This document shows positions 1 through 8,043 of a stretch of DNA of 51,774 bases, one piece after another (the first letter of the stretch is position 1; the number at the start of each line of letters is the position of its first letter). This DNA comes from Bacteroidota bacterium (GTDB taxonomy: Bacteria > Bacteroidota > Bacteroidia > Flavobacteriales > Weeksellaceae). A program made the position numbers and the translations under genes. Where the stretch lies: positions 1 to 51,774 of the forward strand of contig JAEZYN010000109.1 of NCBI GenBank assembly GCA_023419095.1, in the 5' to 3' direction. The notes beneath the pieces are model-generated. The model did not search any database. It was not told the origin of the DNA and was given only the letters and a program-made list of their open reading frames with translations.

Positions 1-27
1 GTAAAAATTCATCAGGACGTTGTGGTG

Positions 28-93
28 AAAACATACGGGTCTTTTAAATAAAACATACGGACGTTTTAAACAAAACATACGGACGTTTTCGCT
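28..93. repeat. Three tandem copies of a 22-bp repeat
   Basis: Three head-to-tail 22-bp units lie at 28-49, 50-71 and 72-93, each built on the core AAACATACGG. Units 2 and 3 share their first 18 bases exactly; unit 1 differs by a GGGTC for GGACG change. An inverted copy follows at 94-111. The array lies just downstream of trpS, in its transcription direction. There are no spacers between units, so this is not a CRISPR. Confidence 0.8.
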
Positions 94-113
94 AAAACGT
101 CCGTATGTTTTTT
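72..113. terminator. Bidirectional hairpin terminator after trpS
   Basis: A perfect 18-bp stem (72-89 with 94-111) closes on a 4-base loop (90-93) and has A/T-rich ends, giving a T run on both strands. It starts 24 bp past the trpS stop codon. The left arm is the third 22-bp repeat unit and the right arm its inverted copy. Because unit 2 has the same 18 bases, the inverted copy could also pair with unit 2. Confidence 0.75.
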
Positions 114-136
114 AATGCCTTATGGGATGAGGTTTT

Positions 137-1105
137 TCAGATGCCCAGGCTTTCTCTCACGCGGGTCAAAGTTTCTGCTGCAATTTTTCTGGTTTTTCCG
201 GCGCCTTCCTGCAGTTTGTTCTCCAGTTCGTGGAGGTTGTTCATATAATAACTGAAGAGTTCACGCTCTTTTTGGAACCGTGTTAAAATCAGATTCAAAA
301 GCTCCGTCTTTGCGTGTCCGTAGCCAAAATTGCCGGCAAGATACTTTGCTTCCAGCGCGCTGGTCTCTTCCGGCGAAGCGATGAGTTTGTATATCGCAAA
401 AACCTTGTCGGTTTCGGGATCTTTAGGCTCCTCAAGCGATTTAGAATCTGTCTCGATGCTCATCACCTGTTTTTTAAGCTGTTTCTCCGGAAGGAAAATG
501 TTGATGATGTTGCCGCGTGACTTAGACATTTTGTTTCCGTCTGTACCGGGCACATATTTGGTGTCTTCCTGAAGCTCGGCATTCGGCAGCACAAACACCT
601 CACTCATCTGATGATTGAAGCGTGAGCCCATGTCTCTGGCCATCTCCAGATGCTGCAGTTGGTCTTTACCGACCGGAACCACTTCTGCATCATAAAGCAG
701 GATATCTGCGGCCATCAGTACCGGATAGGTGAAAAGGCCGGCATTTACGTCTTCCAGACGGTCCGCTTTATCTTTGAAAGAATGCGCCAGCGTAAGCCTT
801 TGGTACGGAAAAAAGCATGAAAGATACCACGAAAGTTCACAGACTTCAGGGATGTCGCTTTGTCTGTAAAAAAAGGTTTTTTCAGTATCAAGGCCACATG
901 CGAGCCACGCAGCGGCAATTTCGTACGTATTTTGTTTAAGTTCTGCCGCGTTTTTTATCTGCGTTAAAGAATGCAGGTTGGCGATGAACAGAAAAGATTC
1001 GTTATCCGATTTTTTTGATAGTTCGATGGCCGGGATTATCGCGCCCAGAAGATTTCCGAGGTGCGGTGTGCCCGTTGCCTGTATACCGGTGAGGATTCGT
1101 GACAT
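137..1105 (-). CDS. trpS: Tryptophan--tRNA ligase
   Basis: Class I aminoacyl-tRNA synthetase that charges tRNA-Trp in the cytoplasm. The protein has 322 residues, the normal bacterial length. The HIGH-type motif is TGTPHLGN close to the N terminus and the KMSKS loop is GNKMSKSRGN at about residue 195; QATG and the GKDQLQHLE stretch are also typical. The ATG at 1105 directly precedes MSRILTGIQATG, the usual start of the family. It is the last gene of a minus-strand series (dksA-like, two small genes, lspA, trpS) and is separated from lspA by 62 bp in which I found no TAnnTTTG motif. The hairpin at 72-113 probably ends transcription. Confidence 0.96.
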   Translation of the reverse strand: MSRILTGIQATGTPHLGNLLGAIIPAIELSKKSDNESFLFIANLHSLTQIKNAAELKQNTYEIAAAWLACGLDTEKTFFYRQSDIPEVCELSWYLSCFFPYQRLTLAHSFKDKADRLEDVNAGLFTYPVLMAADILLYDAEVVPVGKDQLQHLEMARDMGSRFNHQMSEVFVLPNAELQEDTKYVPGTDGNKMSKSRGNIINIFLPEKQLKKQVMSIETDSKSLEEPKDPETDKVFAIYKLIASPEETSALEAKYLAGNFGYGHAKTELLNLILTRFQKERELFSYYMNNLHELENKLQEGAGKTRKIAAETLTRVRESLGI

Positions 1106-1167
1106 TTATCGAAATGTTTGGTTTGAAAAATGTGATTATTAAAAATGAAAATTTCGCTTTGAAAAGT

Positions 1168-1809
1168 TTAAAAATCCATTCCTTCCGGGAACGCTTTCTT
1201 GCGGAAAATAAGCAGTAGCAAGCCTCCTACGGTGATTGCGGAATCAGCGACATTAAAGATATACTTAAAGAATTCAATATGTTTACCGCCGATGATTGGC
1301 CAGTTTTCCGGCACCCACCAGTCTACCAGCGGGAAGTGCAGCATATCTACCACGCATCCTTTCATGAAATGCGAGTAGCCTTCGCCAAAAGGTACTACTT
1401 TGGATATTCCACCGTAATCGATCCAGCGGCCGACACTTTCATCGAAAACAGTACCACTGTCGAAGATCAGGCCATAAAACATACCGTCAATCAGGTTGCC
1501 GATTGCGCCGGCAAATATCATCGCCATGGGTACAAGCAGATAATTGCTGTGGATGCCTTCTTTCAGCCACTTCCGGAAAAGGTAAATCATTCCGCCGATA
1601 AGGAAGATTCGAAGGATGACCAAAGCATACTTACCCAGAAGGCCGCCGAAATGAAGTCCGTAAGCCATGCCCGGATTTTCGACGAAGGTAAGTTTGAAAC
1701 CCGGAAGTACATCTACGCTTTCACCTAGATGAAAGGTCGTTTTGATGTAAAACTTAGAAATTTGATCCACCAAAAGAATGGCGAGTGTAATAAGCGCAAT
1801 CTTCTTCAT
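1168..1809 (-). CDS. lspA: Lipoprotein signal peptidase (signal peptidase II)
   Basis: Inner-membrane aspartyl protease that removes signal peptides from prolipoproteins after diacylglyceryl modification. It has 213 residues, longer than the roughly 165 of Escherichia coli, which I believe is common in this phylum. Four hydrophobic segments are visible. The family blocks are present: VDQISK near the N terminus, NPGMAYG, GNLIDG with the first catalytic Asp, and FNVADSAI with the second. The ATG overlaps the stop codon of the preceding small gene by one base (TAATG), so the two are probably translationally coupled. Likely substrates within the window include the lipoproteins at 36932, 44007, 46059 and 48951. 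Confidence 0.95.
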   Translation of the reverse strand: MKKIALITLAILLVDQISKFYIKTTFHLGESVDVLPGFKLTFVENPGMAYGLHFGGLLGKYALVILRIFLIGGMIYLFRKWLKEGIHSNYLLVPMAMIFAGAIGNLIDGMFYGLIFDSGTVFDESVGRWIDYGGISKVVPFGEGYSHFMKGCVVDMLHFPLVDWWVPENWPIIGGKHIEFFKYIFNVADSAITVGGLLLLIFRKKAFPEGMDF

Positions 1810-1994
1810 TACAAATCCGTCTTTGGCTTGTCTTTGAATGTTCTGGGTGATTTTGCCGGAGAATTTGCCTCAGGTTTTACAATTTTCGTATTTCGGGTGT
1901 GAAATTTTTCGTACCGGATTCCCATGTCTTTCAGCGTGGTTTTCAGTGCGTTCAGCTCCATCTGGTTTTTGGGATGTACTATGAGTGATTCCAT
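1809..1994 (-). CDS. Small conserved hypothetical protein, 61 aa
   Basis: A 61-residue soluble protein with no signal peptide. Its start, MESLIVHPKN followed by an ALKTTLKDMG helix, resembles the small DUF2683-type proteins of Bacteroidota, some of which neighbour toxin-like genes; this likeness is from memory and is weak. The C-terminal third is basic, rich in Lys and Pro, and looks disordered. There is no toxin partner next to it. The stop codon overlaps the lspA start by one base and the upstream 79-residue gene ends 6 bp away, so it sits inside an operon, which supports it being a real gene. Confidence 0.7.
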   Translation of the reverse strand: MESLIVHPKNQMELNALKTTLKDMGIRYEKFHTRNTKIVKPEANSPAKSPRTFKDKPKTDL

Positions 1995-2000
1995 TTAAAT

Positions 2001-2240
2001 TTATTTTTTTGAAAGTTCATCAAGCCTCTGGCGGTCTTTTGCCGAAAGGTCGTCAACGCCGTTGCTGCCCATTTTAGCAAGCAGACTGTCGATTTCACGT
2101 TCGCGTTCGCGTCTTTTTTCATTAAAGACATCATCCGGCGACTGGTATTTTTTAGTTTTCCCAAAGACGTCTGTACGCAGCCTGCGACGGAAAAAATAAA
2201 AGATAACACCGATGGCTGCAATGATGAGTATAGGTTCCAA
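2001..2240 (-). CDS. Small single-pass membrane protein, 79 aa
   Basis: One N-terminal hydrophobic segment (PILIIAAIGVIFYFF) is followed by a basic stop-transfer patch and a charged, helical cytoplasmic tail. The tail part IDSLLAKMGSNGVDDLS, with the following KDRQRLDELSKK, resembles the short domain at the C terminus of Bacteroidota rhomboid proteases (DUF6576-like, from memory), but there is no rhomboid domain here. The only available start is TTG at 2240; going upstream in frame there is no ATG or GTG before the TAA at 2262-2264. A start at TTG, or less likely at the in-frame ATT a few codons earlier, is therefore assumed. Function unknown. Confidence 0.65.
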   Translation of the reverse strand: MEPILIIAAIGVIFYFFRRRLRTDVFGKTKKYQSPDDVFNEKRREREREIDSLLAKMGSNGVDDLSAKDRQRLDELSKK

Positions 2241-2338
2241 ACTGTTTTTAAAGTTAATTTTTTAAAATTCAAATAGGTTTACAATGTACCGTTCGGGCAT
2301 ACACTATAAACCTAATTGGGTGAATGTTAAAGCTTTAT

Positions 2339-2719
2339 TTAGCGTTGCAGATTCTTCGCTTCAATGCTCAGCGTTGCGTGTGGAACGGCTCTCAGACGGT
2401 CTTTCCCGATAAGTTTACCCGTCACGCGGCAGATACCGTAGGTTTTGTTCTCTATGCGTACAAGCGCGTTCTTCAGATCGCGCACGAATTTCTCCTGGCG
2501 GCCGGCTAATATGGCGTTCTGCTCTTTGCTGAGGGTTTCAGCACCTTCTTCGAATGCTTTAAAAGTTGGCGATGTGTCATCGGTACCGTTGTTTTGGTCG
2601 TTGATGAAACTTTCGCGTATCAACATCAGATCGCGTTCTGCTTTTTCTATTTTTTGCTGAATCAGCTCTTTGAATTCCTGTAAATCGGCATCGCTGTACC
2701 GCTGTCTTTCTTCTGCCAT
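2339..2719 (-). CDS. TraR/DksA family regulator lacking most zinc-finger cysteines
   Basis: A 126-residue DksA-like protein: an N-terminal coiled-coil hairpin (about residues 10-90, rich in Glu, Lys and Leu) and a C-terminal remnant of the DksA zinc-finger fold (YGICRVTGKLI, then VPHATLSIEAK). DksA binds the secondary channel of RNA polymerase and works with ppGpp. The four Cys positions of a canonical C-x2-C-x17-C-x2-C finger are here C97, T100, S118 and A121, so classical zinc binding is unlikely. I believe this variant is common in Flavobacteriia. It lies 98 bp downstream of ileS and 98 bp upstream of the 79-residue gene, all on the minus strand. Confidence 0.88.
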   Translation of the reverse strand: MAEERQRYSDADLQEFKELIQQKIEKAERDLMLIRESFINDQNNGTDDTSPTFKAFEEGAETLSKEQNAILAGRQEKFVRDLKNALVRIENKTYGICRVTGKLIGKDRLRAVPHATLSIEAKNLQR

Positions 2720-2817
2720 AGCTATAGTTTTTGTTCAGAATGTTCGCGTTCGTTCTACTTCTTACCCGTTACTGAAAAGCGTTGTCTGAATTTTATTTTT
2801 AAAATTAATTGAATGAA

Positions 2818-5800
2818 TTAAACTTTTTCCACATTTATTTTAAATTTCACATCATCGATCTCGATCTCCGCAAAATTTGCGAGTGAATTTACAATTTCTA
2901 TTTTATCTGACAATACTTCTTCTGAAATATACGCCTTATTCTCCATTAACTGCTCATCGTAGCCTGAATTGCGCTCAATCTGCACGGTGATGCGGTCTGT
3001 GAGTTCAAAATCCTGGTCTTTTCTTAAATTCTGAACCCGGTTTACAAATTCACGGGCAACTCCTTCTGCTTTCAGTTCGTTGGTAAGCGTCAGGTCCAGC
3101 GCAACGGTGAGTTTTCCTTCACTCGCAACCGTCCAGCCCGGAATGTCTTTGGTGAAAATTTCTACATCGTCAGTTGAAATTTCGTAGCCTTCAATCGTCA
3201 TTTTTCCGTCTTTTTCAAGCGCAGAAATCTGCTCAGCAGTCAGATTTGAAATAGCCGCGCCTACGATTTTCATGTCTTTTCCAAGCCTTGAACCCAGTGT
3301 TTTGAAGTTGGGTTTGATCTGTTTTACAATGAGGTGCGATGCTTCATCCGCATTGATAAGCTGAAGTTCTTTAACGTTCACTTCCTGCTTTATAAGTTCT
3401 GAAACTGCCAAGATCTGAGCTTCCGTTTTCGCATCCAGAACAGGAATCATCACTTTCTGTAAAGGTTGGCGAACTTTTACGTTTTCTTTCTTTCTTAGTG
3501 AGAAGACCATCGAAGTAATCTGCTGCGCAAGGTGCGTTTTTTCAACAAGATCCTGATCTATGAGCGCTTCGTCAGCTTTCGGGAAATCGGTTAAGTGAAC
3601 AGATTCTGCCGAATTTTTGCCTGTAATTGTATTTAAATCCTGATAAAGCTGATCCATAAAGAAAGGCGCGATAGGAGCCGCTATTTTCGAAACCGTTTCG
3701 AGGCAGGTATACAAAGTCTGGTATGCCGAGATTTTATCATCAGAATATTCGCCTTTCCAGAAACGCCTTCTGCAAAGCCGTACATACCAGTTGCTTAGGT
3801 TGTCGTTTACGAAATTATTGATTGCTCTCGCCACTTTCGTCGGTTCGTAATCATTGTAAAATTCGGTGACGTCTTTTACTAAAAGATTAAGTTCCGAAAG
3901 GATCCATCGGTCGATTTCCGGACGGTTTTCTATTTCTTTTTCTGAATAATTAAATCCGTCAACATTCGCGTACAGCGCAAAGAACGAGTAGGTGTTATAC
4001 AAAGTTCCAAAAAATTTCCGGCGAACCTCATCGATACCTTCCACGTCAAATTTCAGGTTTTCCCAGGGATTTGCGTTCGCAATCATGTACCAGCGTGTCG
4101 CATCAGGGCCGTATTTTTTAAGTGTTTCAAACGGGTCAACGGCATTTCCAAGTCTTTTCGACATTTTCTGGCCATTTTTGTCTAAAACCAAACCGTTCGA
4201 CATCACATTTTTATAAGCCACAGAATCGAAAACTGCAGTCCCGATCGCGTGAAGCGTGTAAAACCAACCGCGTGTCTGGTCAACACCTTCTGCGATAAAA
4301 TCCGCTGGGAAAGCTTTTCTTTCGTCAATAAGTTCTTTGTTTTCAAACGGATAATGCAGCTGTGCATAAGGCATTGAGCCGGAATCAAACCAAACATCGA
4401 TGAGGTCGGACTCGCGTTTCATCGGCTTTCCGGAAGGTGAAACCAGCGTGATTCCGTCAACGATATTTTTATGCAAATCTATTTTTGCATAATTCTCTTC
4501 AGACATATCGCCGGTGATGAAATCTTCAAAAGGATTCGCCGACATGAAACCAGCTTCGACTGATTTTTGGATTTCCGCCATTAATTCTTCCACCGAACCA
4601 ATGACAAGTTCCTCTTTTAAATCTTCTGAACGCCAAATAGGCAACGGAATTCCCCAATATCTTGAGCGCGAAAGATTCCAGTCGTTTACATTTTCAAGCC
4701 AGTTGGCGAAGCGCCCTTCGCCGGTAGATTTTGGTTTCCAGTTGATGGTTTCATTCAGTTCTACCAGACGATTTTTTACGGCCGTCATTTTCACAAACCA
4801 GGAATCCAAAGGGTAATATAGGACCGGTTTGTCTGTTCTCCAGCAATGCGGATAACTGTGGACGTATTTTTCAACCTTGAAGGCTTTGTTTTCAGTCTTT
4901 AAAAGGATTGCGAGTTCAACATCCCATGATTTTTCCGGTGCAGTTCCGTTCTCGTAATATTCGTTTTTAATATACTTTCCGCTGAATAATTCAGGAACAT
5001 TTTCACCTTTAAGGAATTTTCCGCTCAGATCTACGAGCGGCACCAGATTCCCGTTTTCGTCTTTGACTAACATCGGCGGAATGCCACTTTCTTTCGCTAC
5101 GCGCGCATCATCAGCCCCGAAAGTCGGTGCAATGTGCACAATTCCGGTTCCGTCTTCTGTGGTTACGAAATCTCCGATGATTACTTTAAATGCGTTTTGT
5201 GGACTTTCAGCAGGTAAAAACCACGGAATCAGCTGCTCGTATTCGGTTCCGGCCAAATCAGCTCCGGAAAATTCTTGCACGATTTGATAAGGAATTACTT
5301 TGCTTTCACTGGTATAATTAGCAAAATCTTCATCAGTTCCTTCGGCATATTTCTTCCCGAAATTCTTTTGAACTAAAGCCTTAGCTAAAATGATATTTAT
5401 CGGCTCGAAAGTGTACTGGTTGAAGGTTTTCACTAAAACATATTCAATGTCTTTCCCTACAGCCAAAGCGGTGTTCGAAGGCAGAGTCCACGGAGTTGTT
5501 GTCCATGCCAGAATGTGAATCGGCTGAGTGAATGTCTCGTTGTTTTCGGTGTCAAATTCAGCCCAATGAAGGGCGCCGCCGCAGCTCGCACCGGCGATCT
5601 GGTCTTTATCGATGGTGCTTTCAGATTTACTTTCGCCTAATTTCTGCTTAGCCTTCGCTGACAGTTTTTTAACTTTAAACTGTGCGACAACTGTTGTATC
5701 AGAAACATCGCGGTAGGTTCCTGGCTGGTTAAGTTCATGTGAGCTTAGACCTGTTCCCGCCGCCGGCGAGTAGGGCTGAATCGTGTAGCCTTTGTACAGT

Positions 5801-6315
5801 AAACTTTTGTCGTAAAGTTGCTTTAGAAGCCACCAGACAGTTTCCATATATTTTGGCTCGTAGGTGATGTAAGGGTCCTGAAGGTCAACCCAATAACCGA
5901 TTTTTTGGGTTAAATCGTTCCACACGTCCGTGTAGCGCATCACCGCATTTCGGCACGCCTGATTGTATTCTTCAACGGAAATTTTAGTTCCGATGTCTTC
6001 TTTCGTGATTCCGAGTTCCTTTTCAACGCCCAATTCTATGGGTAGGCCGTGTGTATCCCAACCTGCTTTCCGGAAAACCTGCTTTCCGTTTTGGGTCTGG
6101 AAGCGGCAGAAAATATCTTTCAACGCTCTGGCCATCACATGATGAATGCCCGGCATTCCGTTAGCCGAAGGCGGACCTTCATAGAAAACGTATTCCGGTT
6201 TTCCTGCGCGCAGGTCAACCGATTTTTTAAAGGTTTCGTTCCGGTTCCAAAACTGCGAAACGTTTTCAGCTACGGCAGTGAGGTCCAGATTTTTATATTC
6301 GTTAAACTTCTTCAT
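2818..6315 (-). CDS. ileS: Isoleucine--tRNA ligase
   Basis: Class I synthetase that charges tRNA-Ile and edits misactivated valine. At 1165 residues it is longer than the roughly 940 of E. coli. The HIGH region reads PPSANGMPGIHHVMAR at about residues 49-64, and the KMSKS loop is KMSKRLGN at about residue 717. The PGIHH form, the length and the absence of a C-terminal Cys zinc knuckle fit the eukaryote-like IleS2 type, which is intrinsically less sensitive to mupirocin; the type call is inferred. The CP1 editing domain lies between residues about 200 and 430. The ATG at 6315 gives a conventional MKKFNEYKNLDL start. An 8-bp dyad (6327-6334 with 6342-6349) lies just upstream. Confidence 0.96.
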   Translation of the reverse strand: MKKFNEYKNLDLTAVAENVSQFWNRNETFKKSVDLRAGKPEYVFYEGPPSANGMPGIHHVMARALKDIFCRFQTQNGKQVFRKAGWDTHGLPIELGVEKELGITKEDIGTKISVEEYNQACRNAVMRYTDVWNDLTQKIGYWVDLQDPYITYEPKYMETVWWLLKQLYDKSLLYKGYTIQPYSPAAGTGLSSHELNQPGTYRDVSDTTVVAQFKVKKLSAKAKQKLGESKSESTIDKDQIAGASCGGALHWAEFDTENNETFTQPIHILAWTTTPWTLPSNTALAVGKDIEYVLVKTFNQYTFEPINIILAKALVQKNFGKKYAEGTDEDFANYTSESKVIPYQIVQEFSGADLAGTEYEQLIPWFLPAESPQNAFKVIIGDFVTTEDGTGIVHIAPTFGADDARVAKESGIPPMLVKDENGNLVPLVDLSGKFLKGENVPELFSGKYIKNEYYENGTAPEKSWDVELAILLKTENKAFKVEKYVHSYPHCWRTDKPVLYYPLDSWFVKMTAVKNRLVELNETINWKPKSTGEGRFANWLENVNDWNLSRSRYWGIPLPIWRSEDLKEELVIGSVEELMAEIQKSVEAGFMSANPFEDFITGDMSEENYAKIDLHKNIVDGITLVSPSGKPMKRESDLIDVWFDSGSMPYAQLHYPFENKELIDERKAFPADFIAEGVDQTRGWFYTLHAIGTAVFDSVAYKNVMSNGLVLDKNGQKMSKRLGNAVDPFETLKKYGPDATRWYMIANANPWENLKFDVEGIDEVRRKFFGTLYNTYSFFALYANVDGFNYSEKEIENRPEIDRWILSELNLLVKDVTEFYNDYEPTKVARAINNFVNDNLSNWYVRLCRRRFWKGEYSDDKISAYQTLYTCLETVSKIAAPIAPFFMDQLYQDLNTITGKNSAESVHLTDFPKADEALIDQDLVEKTHLAQQITSMVFSLRKKENVKVRQPLQKVMIPVLDAKTEAQILAVSELIKQEVNVKELQLINADEASHLIVKQIKPNFKTLGSRLGKDMKIVGAAISNLTAEQISALEKDGKMTIEGYEISTDDVEIFTKDIPGWTVASEGKLTVALDLTLTNELKAEGVAREFVNRVQNLRKDQDFELTDRITVQIERNSGYDEQLMENKAYISEEVLSDKIEIVNSLANFAEIEIDDVKFKINVEKV

Positions 6316-6326
6316 TGTCAGTCAGT

Positions 6327-6349
6327 TTAATTAGAATGGTCCTAATTAA
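6327..6349. promoter_or_regulatory. Inverted repeat just upstream of ileS
   Basis: TTAATTAG (6327-6334) is the exact inverse of CTAATTAA (6342-6349) with a 7-base spacer, centred 23 bp upstream of the ileS ATG. It could be an operator or a small leader hairpin. There is no T tract, so it is not a terminator. No TAnnTTTG promoter was found upstream of ileS. Confidence 0.35.
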
Positions 6350-6407
6350 TTTAAGTTTGCGAATATAGGCTTTTTGTTTAAATTTTTGCGAGTTTAAAGC
6401 CTAAATA

Positions 6408-7853
6408 TCAGCATTTAGGCAGCGTTATTTCTACCCTTGTGCCGGCCGGCACGCCTGAATTATATAGGTCTTTATATTCTATCCTGAAGTCGTGCGGCGC
6501 AAAATAGCTTTTCAGCATGCCGCGTGCAATGTGTACGCCCATCGATTTCTGATTGCTGTAAACCGTGGTTTTAAGTGCTTTCGCAGCTTCGCGGCCAATC
6601 CCGGAATCGGTAATGTGAATTTTGATGCTCTGCGAATCTTCAAAAATATCAAGCGTGAGGCGCTTTTCGTGCGACTGTGCAAGGCCGTGCAAGATGGCAT
6701 TCTCGATGAAAGGCTGCAACACCATTGGCGGAACTTTTATAGTTTCACAGTCAATTTGTGGTGCAGTATTCACATTGAATTCGATATCCGTAAACCGCAG
6801 ATTTTCTATATCCACATACAGTTGAAGCGTGTGCAGCTCTTCCGCAAGCGTGAATTCTTTCATTCGCGAAGCTGCCAGGATGGTGCGGATGATTTTGGAG
6901 AATTTGGTGAGATAATTTACCGCTTTTTCATTTTCGTTCTCAAGGATGCAGAATTTGATAGAGTTCAGCGCGTTGAAGATAAAATGAGGATTCATCTGGC
7001 TTTGAAGCACCGTAAGTTTCAGATCTGAGATCTGCTGCATGTATTTTATTTTTTCGTTCTCCACCGTGAGGCGGATTTCGTTTTCGCGGCTTACTTCGTA
7101 TTTCAGCACCTCATTTTTCTGCAGCGCTTCTACAAATTCTTTGTGAAATTCGACCTTTTCATCGAAAATTACTTTCTGTTTATGACCCAATGCGAGCGAG
7201 AATGCCAGGTTTTCCACCAGCAGACCCGCAAAATAAATAATGTTTCCGGTTTCGCGGGATATATTGATCCACGGATGATTCCGCACGATACTTTCTCCTA
7301 AAAGTGAACTGATAAACAAAATGAGACCGCCAAAAAGGATGTAGTATTTTAAATTGTTCTGAATTTTGATCAAAATGTTAAACGCCACCGCCGTCTGCAG
7401 CGTAATGAGCAGTATAAACAGCTTATTGTAAGAATCGAGGATGCCGTGAGCTACCGTTTTGTCAAGAGCATATGCCGCCGCCGCCGCAACTAAAAGCGCA
7501 GATACAGGGTACACAATCGTTTTATACCATTTTTTATTGGATGATTTAATATCTAAAAATTCTGCGAAAAAGAAAAAGTAAATACAGTTAAAAGTAATTG
7601 TAAAAAGCGTTTTAGTATCGAAATTGAGCCCGGTCATTTCGCAGAAATTGACCAGAAAACCTTCTTCGGCAACCGGAAGATATGCTAAAAAAGAAAAGAA
7701 CGTATAGGAACTGTAAAGCAGATAACTCCAGTCCCTGTTGCGCAAAAACATGGCCAGGTGGTACACGGAAAGCATAAACAGTGCCCCCAGTACCATCTGG
7801 AGAACATGTGTATGCGCATCTCTTTCGATAAGCGAAAAGAACGGTTGTGACAT
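6408..7853 (-). CDS. LytS-type sensor histidine kinase with 7TM-DISM-like membrane domain
   Basis: An inner-membrane histidine kinase of 481 residues. The N-terminal half (about residues 15-225) has several membrane segments and the block YHLAMFLRNRDWSYLLY, resembling 7TMR-DISM membrane domains, but without the usual periplasmic ligand domain in front. A coiled coil (about 225-280) leads to the PF06580-type kinase: phospho-acceptor H in SQMNPHFIFNALNSI (about 288), N box LQPFIENAILHGL (about 383) and G box DSGIG (about 416). This class normally signals to a LytTR response regulator, but none is adjacent. It is transcribed divergently from topA; a TAnnTTTG motif lies at 7871-7878. Confidence 0.9.
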   Translation of the reverse strand: MSQPFFSLIERDAHTHVLQMVLGALFMLSVYHLAMFLRNRDWSYLLYSSYTFFSFLAYLPVAEEGFLVNFCEMTGLNFDTKTLFTITFNCIYFFFFAEFLDIKSSNKKWYKTIVYPVSALLVAAAAAYALDKTVAHGILDSYNKLFILLITLQTAVAFNILIKIQNNLKYYILFGGLILFISSLLGESIVRNHPWINISRETGNIIYFAGLLVENLAFSLALGHKQKVIFDEKVEFHKEFVEALQKNEVLKYEVSRENEIRLTVENEKIKYMQQISDLKLTVLQSQMNPHFIFNALNSIKFCILENENEKAVNYLTKFSKIIRTILAASRMKEFTLAEELHTLQLYVDIENLRFTDIEFNVNTAPQIDCETIKVPPMVLQPFIENAILHGLAQSHEKRLTLDIFEDSQSIKIHITDSGIGREAAKALKTTVYSNQKSMGVHIARGMLKSYFAPHDFRIEYKDLYNSGVPAGTRVEITLPKC

Positions 7854-7870
7854 TTTTTCGCGGTTTTTTT

Positions 7871-7878
7871 CAAAGCTA
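7871..7878 (-). promoter_or_regulatory. Predicted -7 element of the histidine kinase gene
   Basis: Read on the minus strand this is TAGCTTTG, an exact match to the Bacteroidota -7 consensus TAnnTTTG, 17 bp upstream of the ATG at 7853. No clear -33 TTG was seen. Confidence 0.5.
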
Positions 7879-8021
7879 CAACAATTTGAATTTAAGATAT
7901 TTTAACTTAATTATTAAACGTAATGCATCGCCTAACATATCAGATTATACCTGAAAGCCTGCATTTTTTAATACTGAAGTCGTCATATTTTCATGTCTTA
8001 AAGCCATTAAAAAAAAACTTC

Positions 8022-8029
8022 TACTTTTG
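8022..8029 (+). promoter_or_regulatory. Predicted -7 element of topA
   Basis: TACTTTTG matches TAnnTTTG exactly and ends 14 bp before the topA ATG, giving a very short 5' leader if used. Confidence 0.6.
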
Positions 8030-8043
8030 CAAAAAGTTAGTGA

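Noticed and set aside
28..111. Short repeats that could suggest a CRISPR array
   Set aside because: The 22-bp units are directly adjacent with no spacers and there are no cas genes nearby.
1979..2272. A 97-codon open frame overlapping the 79-residue membrane protein
   Set aside because: It has no ATG start, no recognisable domain, and the other frame has a membrane helix and a known C-terminal motif.
2272..2314. Inverted repeat TAGGTTTA / TAAACCTA after the DksA-like gene
   Set aside because: Eight pairs across a 25-base loop with no clear T tract; too weak to call a terminator.
6366..6403. Inverted repeat TAGGCTTT / AAAGCCTA between ileS and the histidine kinase gene
   Set aside because: The loop is long and no T run follows on either strand, so it is not a convincing terminator.
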